Notes under the pieces: model-generated
What the model was told of the DNA's origin: nothing
The model's database searches: none
What the model saw: the letters and a program-made list of their open reading frames with translations, nothing else
In this document: one piece after another, positions 59,981 through 64,000 of the stretch
Layout: each line of letters begins with the position of its first letter
Numbering within the stretch: the first letter of the stretch is position 1
Translations under genes and position numbers: made by a program
NCBI GenBank assembly: GCA_910584865.1
Contig: CAJUCE010000008.1
Location: forward strand, 90,515 to 154,514
Source of the DNA: an uncultured Acetatifactor sp.
Lineage (GTDB): Bacteria > Bacillota > Clostridia > Lachnospirales > Lachnospiraceae
Direction: 5' to 3'
DNA length: 64,000 bases

Positions 59981-61213
59981 CTACAGTACAACGCCTTTTC
60001 GCCGGAGCAATTCTCTCGCGCTTTCCACGGAATCAATCCCCGTCTTATTTTTAATGGGTGCAAATTCATTCTCCCTCACCACTTCATAGGGCAGGCAGCT
60101 CTCCATCTGATAAATCATATCCAAAATCAGATTCTCAAATTTATACCCGTTGGGCGCCTCCGGCTTGACCAATTCCCCGGCTTCGTCCAAATACGGTATC
60201 TTCTTCTCCACCACATGCAGCGGCAGGCTCAGAGACAGCACCCTCTCCAGCTCCGCCACACTGAACAGATAATTCAAAATAACGCCGAAATTGTAGGCCG
60301 GTTTCCCCTGGGCATCCCTGGCCGCCATCAGCTCCTGCGTCATATCATAATACTCCACAATGGAAGGCCTCCCGTCTTCCAGGCAGATGGCGCCTACCTT
60401 TTCATCCGGAGTGACCTTCGCCACCACCTTCGCCCCAGCCACACATTTTCTCTGAATGGTGGCGCCGATAAAGCAGGGATCCGCAATATGCTGCAGCACA
60501 TTATCCACCGCAAAGACGTTCAGCCACTCAATCCCCTGCCGATGGATCAAATCCAGAAGACCAGCGTCCCGCAAGGACACAAACCAGCCGCCGTTTCCGT
60601 TGGGAGAGCTGGCCATCTTTCCTTTGCCTTCCATATAGACTTTGCCGTCATAGTCCACCGCAAGCGCCATCTTCTGGGTAAAGAAGTGCACGCACTCCGC
60701 CTTATAACCGAAGAAATCATGCTCCTTCAGAAATTTTACCGTGGCCTCATGATTCTTGTCGCTGGTCATCACAAACAGCGGAATCCAGGCTTCCGTCTCT
60801 TTCACGATCTCCATCAGATTGTTGATCAGACACTCAAAAATATAAAGCTTCCTGGTAATACCGATATTGTATACACCCTTGGGATCATCCGACCCCAGAC
60901 GGGTTCCCATGCCTCCGGCCAGAAGAACCGCCCCTACCTTACCGGCCCGTATGGCGTCCGCTCCCGCCCTGGTAAAGGATTCACGATTTGCCTCGATCTC
61001 CGGAAGCTCCATGGCGGCCAGGGGCGTGATCACTCCTCTCTTCGTCAACTCTTCCTGATGTCTGCAGGATTCCAGAATCTCCATGTCGGATACTTCGATC
61101 TGGTCAAGCAGCGACGCTCTCTCCTCCTCTGTCAGCTCCTCATAATACTTCAGGACATGTTCCTGGCCGTACTTCTTAAGCTTCTCCTTCGCCTGTGCCA
61201 ATGTGATACTCAT
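59981..61213 (-). CDS. UDPGP-type UTP--sugar-1-phosphate uridylyltransferase
   Basis: A 410-residue nucleotidyltransferase of the eukaryotic-type UDPGP family (UDP-GlcNAc/UDP-glucose pyrophosphorylase), not the bacterial GalU type. Motifs: VLLAGGMGTRLGSDDPKG near residue 97, MTSDKNHEATVKFL near 152, SPNGNGGWF near 205 and NVFAVDNVLQH near 235. It makes a UDP-sugar, probably UDP-glucose or UDP-GlcNAc, which galE could convert; the pair would feed envelope glycan synthesis. It lies 198 bases upstream of galE; a large non-coding region precedes it. Confidence 0.88.
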   Translation of the reverse strand: MSITLAQAKEKLKKYGQEHVLKYYEELTEEERASLLDQIEVSDMEILESCRHQEELTKRGVITPLAAMELPEIEANRESFTRAGADAIRAGKVGAVLLAGGMGTRLGSDDPKGVYNIGITRKLYIFECLINNLMEIVKETEAWIPLFVMTSDKNHEATVKFLKEHDFFGYKAECVHFFTQKMALAVDYDGKVYMEGKGKMASSPNGNGGWFVSLRDAGLLDLIHRQGIEWLNVFAVDNVLQHIADPCFIGATIQRKCVAGAKVVAKVTPDEKVGAICLEDGRPSIVEYYDMTQELMAARDAQGKPAYNFGVILNYLFSVAELERVLSLSLPLHVVEKKIPYLDEAGELVKPEAPNGYKFENLILDMIYQMESCLPYEVVRENEFAPIKNKTGIDSVESARELLRRKGVVL

Positions 61214-61371
61214 GCTTTTACCCTTCCCTTCCTACATATTTTTCATGCGCATTGCAAAATACTGTAACCCGTAGCCCCCGCCGATGAAAGCGTGTATTCT
61301 GTCATTTTCAAATATCATTCTAGCACAGACAGCCGAACCTAGTCAAGGCATCCCGCAGATTCAGAATGCTT

Positions 61372-61647
61372 TTATCCGCGCCTTTTATCTGCACTCAGGT
61401 TGACGCGGCTGGACTGAATCGGAAGCCCCCCGGCTGTCAGGACTGCAAAACACTGGTACTGCCTTGCGGGAATAACGGTAAATTCAGTGCCCGATATTTG
61501 TGTCAGGGCAAGGAGAAAGAAGGTGGCGGTGCGGTGGACACGCCTGCTGATGACGACGCAGCACTGGCACAAAGAACGGGGGTTGAATTCACTGGAATTC
61601 CCACAAGATAGTACTAGGTAGATGTAAGAGGGCGTATCGATCGTCAT
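61372..61647. other. GC-rich element with overlapping opposite frames and an internal duplication
   Basis: A 276-base minus-strand frame (ATG 61647, inside the loop of the adjacent hairpin) and a 246-base plus-strand frame (61366-61611) overlap almost completely. In the minus frame SEFNPRSLCQCCVVIS is echoed by TEFTVIPARQYQCFAVLT 35 codons later, so the DNA is an imperfect tandem duplication. It contrasts with the AT-rich flanks. I have a vague memory of near-identical sequences as spurious proteins in related genomes. It lacks tRNA, tmRNA, RNase P or group II intron hallmarks. Function unknown. Confidence 0.45.
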
Positions 61648-61667
61648 TTAATCAATACGCCCTCTTA
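61625..61667 (-). terminator. Long hairpin, GAGGGCGTAT/ATACGCCCTC
   Basis: TAAGAGGGCGTAT-c-GAT, loop of 9, ATC-a-ATACGCCCTCTTA. A 16-17 bp stem without a U-run. It separates the candidate structured RNA from the GC-rich element; a perfect AAAGGAGGT ribosome-site-like sequence (near 61693-61701, minus strand) and a short frame MQNFKRAY lie just before it. Confidence 0.5.
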
Positions 61668-61719
61668 AAGTTCTGCATCCAACGGATCTTACCTCCTTTA
61701 TTCAGTTTTCTCTATATTC

Positions 61720-61948
61720 ATCCAATCATCTTCCATTTTCTTCCTGTTTTCATGCTTTCCACGTTACTCTTTGTACTCATGTACTGTAGCGTCCTGATAT
61801 CCTTGCTTTCAGTGTTCCGTTACCATCTTGTGTGCCGCACTCTTTTGTCTGATTAAGCCTCCTGTCATTTCCTATTGTGTTTCTGTCATACAATGTTTAA
61901 TACAATATTCAGTTTTCTTAAAATGGAAGATATTGTTTTCCTTTGTTG
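61720..61948 (-). ncRNA. Candidate structured non-coding RNA
   Basis: A minus-strand transcript should start near 61948 from a perfect consensus promoter. The first part, ATCTTCCATTTT (61931-61920), pairs perfectly over 12 bases with AAAATGGAAGAT (61739-61728), closing a 180-base domain that contains no good reading frame and purine-rich conserved-looking stretches (GGATATCAGGACGC, GTACATGAGTAC, GAGTAACGTGGAAAGC). A 13-base direct repeat AGAAAACTGAATA flanks it. Size and form fit a large bacterial ncRNA; the raiA-motif class is one possibility, from memory of similar sequences only. AT-rich remainder of the 833-base gap (61214-62047) holds nothing else I can name. Confidence 0.55.
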
Positions 61949-61954
61949 AGATCA

Positions 61955-61983
61955 ATTATAGCTTATGTTTTCGAATCTGTCAA
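61955..61983 (-). promoter_or_regulatory. Perfect consensus sigma-A promoter
   Basis: Minus-strand TTGACA (61983-61978), exactly 17 bases, TATAAT (61960-61955). It is the strongest promoter in the window and has no coding gene within 700 bases downstream, which supports a highly expressed RNA. Confidence 0.85.
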
Positions 61984-62047
61984 TACTTTTTTGAAATTTT
62001 CTTTTAATTATTTTTCGGGTCTGATTTTGTCTGAATATTCCGTCTTT

Positions 62048-62599
62048 TTATATTTCCCCATTCTCTTCCTGCAAATACTCCGTCGGAACGCTCCCGGTAA
62101 GCCATACACCGTTCACGGATAAATAAAACCTGTAATCCGCTCTCCACATATCGCCGCTTCGAATACGCAAAACCACCGGGCTGCCATGCCTCTGGCCGAT
62201 CTTCCGGGCACTTTCCGCATCCCCGGATAAATGCACATACAGCCGGCTCATGGGTTTCAGCCCTTCTTTCCTGATGCCGTCAAGAAAGACAGCCGCCGTC
62301 CCATGATACAGAAATTCCGGCGGCTCCGCCTCCTCTAATTCCACATCCACAGGAACACTGTGTCCCTGATTGGCACGGATCAATCTCCCGTCCCGGCTGA
62401 AGCTGTACCTTTGCTTCTTGTCCGTAGCCACAATTTCCTCCAGAATCCCCCTGTCTATTTCTCTTCCGGTACCGCGGATACCGTCCAGCAATTCCTCCAC
62501 ATCCGCCCATCCACGCTCATCCAGAACCACATTCGCCTCCTCCGGACGATGGCGCAGAATCAAACTGATAAATACGCTCAATCTATCTAATTCTTTCAT
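62048..62599 (-). CDS. kptA: RNA 2'-phosphotransferase (Tpt1/KptA family)
   Basis: A 183-residue KptA. Typical motifs are ISLILRHRPEEANVVLDERG near residue 9, RYSFSRDGRLIRANQGHSV near 64, FLYHGTA near 97, RLYVHLSGDAESARKIGQRH near 118 and MWRADYRFYLSVNGVWLTG near 150, which supply the RHRR-type catalytic residues. In eukaryotes the enzyme removes the 2'-phosphate left by tRNA splicing using NAD; its bacterial role is unclear. ATG 62599 follows AAGGGA; the longer frame to 62728 is not supported. Confidence 0.92.
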   Translation of the reverse strand: MKELDRLSVFISLILRHRPEEANVVLDERGWADVEELLDGIRGTGREIDRGILEEIVATDKKQRYSFSRDGRLIRANQGHSVPVDVELEEAEPPEFLYHGTAAVFLDGIRKEGLKPMSRLYVHLSGDAESARKIGQRHGSPVVLRIRSGDMWRADYRFYLSVNGVWLTGSVPTEYLQEENGEI

Positions 62600-62825
62600 T
62601 TGTTTTGTCCCTTCACTTTTTATTGGAAAACCGGCCCCAGTCAGATAATCAGTGTACAAAACAGTATAAACGCTTTTTGCCCATATGTTCCCCCTTAACA
62701 TATCCCCGGCTATGCCGGAGCTGCGCAATATGGCTCAAACCATTTCGCCTGCCCCAGCGCCCGCATTTGCCATTCCGCACTGATTATAAACACTGTCTGC
62801 ATCAAAGCTGAAACCGTTACTTAAC

Positions 62826-63578
62826 TCACGGCCTGATGTCCGGCACTTTTAATCCGCGCAGATACTGCTTCTGCCCCGCCGTCACCCGGCGGCTCTCGCA
62901 TGCCTTCTGTATGGCCTTATTGTGGGTCCAGGGGTCCAGGCGCTTCTCTTCCAGAAACGGCACGATGGCCTCATACTGTTTCACCAGGGCCGTGGCAAAA
63001 TACCATGCCCGCATCATATTGACATAGTAGGAAGGGGCGTCTCCTGCTCCTTCAAAATACGCATCCTCCCAGTGGATTCCCGCCACCCATTCCGGGTACT
63101 CCGGCCTGAAACCGTCATCCAGATAAAACCGCATCAGCATCCCCACCCCGAAACGGACAGTATACACTTTCCTGGATGCGATCCACCGACGGACAGGCTC
63201 CAGGAATTCTTCCCTGTGCCGGCCAAACACCTTCGGCGCCATCATATCGCAGGTGGCCCAGTTATCCACATAGGGCAGGAAACGCTCCGTCTGCTTCAGG
63301 CATTCCCCATAATCCCGGAATTGTTCCACCACAAAGGCGTGGAGGTTGTTTTCATCATAGTATGTATGGGGCAGCTGCTCCAGGAAATCTCCGATACAGG
63401 GATCCTTCGCCCACTTTCTGGCAAGCGCCCGCACCTGGGGCGTGCGTACCCCAATGATCGTCTCCGGCGCTACCGTAGGAATCAGCCTGGAATGAAACTC
63501 CCTATATGCCGGATCCTGCAGCTCCCATAATTCTGCCTGTATTTGCTCTCCTATTCGTTTTGTAGACTGTGTGTTCAT
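62826..63578 (-). CDS. AlkD-like DNA alkylation repair protein
   Basis: A 250-residue HEAT-repeat protein of the AlkD family: IQAELWELQDPAYREFHSRL, GVRTPQVRALARKWAKDP, FVVEQFRDY, DNWATCDMMAPKVF and WYFATALVKQYEAIVPFL. AlkD glycosylases excise positively charged alkylated bases such as 3-methyladenine and N7-methylguanine without base flipping. The Trp and Asp of DNWATCD match the active-site region. ATG 63578 (MNTQSTKRIGEQ) has GGGAG 5 bases upstream; ATGs at 63590 and 63677 are alternatives. Confidence 0.88.
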   Translation of the reverse strand: MNTQSTKRIGEQIQAELWELQDPAYREFHSRLIPTVAPETIIGVRTPQVRALARKWAKDPCIGDFLEQLPHTYYDENNLHAFVVEQFRDYGECLKQTERFLPYVDNWATCDMMAPKVFGRHREEFLEPVRRWIASRKVYTVRFGVGMLMRFYLDDGFRPEYPEWVAGIHWEDAYFEGAGDAPSYYVNMMRAWYFATALVKQYEAIVPFLEEKRLDPWTHNKAIQKACESRRVTAGQKQYLRGLKVPDIRP

Positions 63579-63700
63579 CTGTTCTCCCATCTGCCTCTTT
63601 GTCTGTTCGTCTGCTCTTCTGTTTGATTCCCTTCCGTCTGCCCCTCTGCGGCTGAAATTCCCTGTTTCTCTCCACAATTTCCTACCGGCACTTCCGCTCC

Positions 63701-63955
63701 TCAGCGATATCCCACCTTCTTCATTTCCATGCCGAAAGCTCTCAGGGACAAATTTACCCGCCTGGCAGCCTCCTCCGGCTTCAGAAGACCGTCACTGACC
63801 AGAGAACACAACATTTTGATGGCTCCCAGCTTTTCACCCTGTTTTCGTCCCTGTCTTACTCCCTGCTTTCGTCCCTCTTCCCTTCCCTGCTTTATTCCAT
63901 CCCTTACACCTTTTTCCAATTCATATTTTTTGATATCTTCCAGAGCTTTGCACAT
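63701..63955 (-). CDS. Short Rpn-tail-like protein
   Basis: An 84-residue protein, MCKALEDIKKYELEKG, then an imperfect repeat of (K/R)(E/Q)G units (GIKQGREEGRKQGVRQGRKQ), then LGAIKMLCSLVSDGLLKPEEAARR. It equals only the C-terminal tail of Rpn-family proteins such as the one at 272-1240. AAAGGAG lies 5 bases before the ATG at 63955, so it is probably translated as a short protein rather than a fragment of a gene cut by the window edge; upstream frame is open to a TTG at 63976. Confidence 0.65.
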   Translation of the reverse strand: MCKALEDIKKYELEKGVRDGIKQGREEGRKQGVRQGRKQGEKLGAIKMLCSLVSDGLLKPEEAARRVNLSLRAFGMEMKKVGYR

Positions 63956-64000
63956 CCAAACTCCTTTCATATCCAAACCTTTTTTTCCAAAACACCGAAT

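Noticed and set aside
59966..61267. 433-codon plus-strand open frame
   Set aside because: Antisense shadow of the UDP-sugar pyrophosphorylase gene.
61372..61647. tRNA, tmRNA, RNase P RNA, SRP RNA or group II intron
   Set aside because: Looked for the T-arm, CCA end, RNase P core, SRP S-domain and intron domain V sequences by eye and found none.

Overview
The window looks like a chromosomal segment of a spore-forming member of the Lachnospiraceae (Bacillota, Clostridia). The grounds are two spoVA sporulation genes, meso-diaminopimelate dehydrogenase, AGGAGG-type ribosome sites before most genes, an S-box riboswitch before metK, three Rpn-family nuclease-like genes with Lys/Gln/Gly-rich tails, and several small conserved proteins I associate with that family (DUF5721, DUF1294, DUF4860). 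No rRNA, tRNA, CRISPR array, prophage or intact insertion sequence was seen. It is mostly housekeeping DNA with dense operons, mainly on the minus strand.

Layout. 0-5.7 kb: an Rpn-type gene, two Nudix hydrolases, a GH105 unsaturated glucuronyl hydrolase, small enzymes, and a decaying bicistronic locus (HipA-like remnant plus a small partner gene with two stops). 5.8-17 kb: argC with a candidate ARG box, cardiolipin synthase, a GtrII-like membrane glucosyltransferase, ddh, a Ca-type P-ATPase, argG-DUF1294 and DegV. 17.4-27.8 kb: spoVAE, aroK-ridA, a GT-C membrane glycosyltransferase pair, a zinc-ribbon protein, spoVAD, an SH3b surface protein with a coding minisatellite, trpS and a glycerol-1-phosphate dehydrogenase-like gene. 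27.8-35.3 kb: a second Rpn gene and gltB-gltD with an unusual leader hairpin. 35.5-38.1 kb: a less GC-rich MBOAT + SGNH acylation pair. 38.1-43.7 kb: GT2, a HAD/CPBP fusion, greA, a mraY-type gene and riboswitch-controlled metK. 43.8-49 kb: a minimal type IV pilus/type II secretion-like operon (GspF/PilC, small membrane proteins, PilT) led by a transglutaminase lipoprotein. 49.2-57.2 kb: murA, an M23 peptidase with LysM and G5-like regions, two membrane glycosyltransferase-like proteins, flavin reductase, a coiled-coil protein and a small alarmone synthetase. 57.4-64 kb: a small conserved protein, hemolysin III, galE and a UDP-sugar pyrophosphorylase, a candidate structured RNA, KptA/Tpt1, AlkD and a third Rpn-like tail protein.

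Common themes are cell-envelope construction (murA, mraY, M23, glycosyltransferases, acylation pair, UDP-sugar supply), amino-acid and nitrogen metabolism (argC, argG, ddh, aroK, gltBD, metK) and stress or sporulation functions (small alarmone synthetase, spoVAD/spoVAE).

The least explained parts are non-coding: (1) a dispersed intergenic repeat carrying an extended -10 promoter-like box and conserved hairpins, always upstream of minus-strand genes; (2) a probable structured RNA at about 61.72-61.95 kb behind a perfect consensus promoter and closed by a 12-bp long-range stem; (3) a GC-rich element next to it, open on both strands and internally duplicated; (4) inverted and direct repeat modules inside the pilus-like operon. 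Coordinates of short sites were counted by hand and may be off by a base or two.
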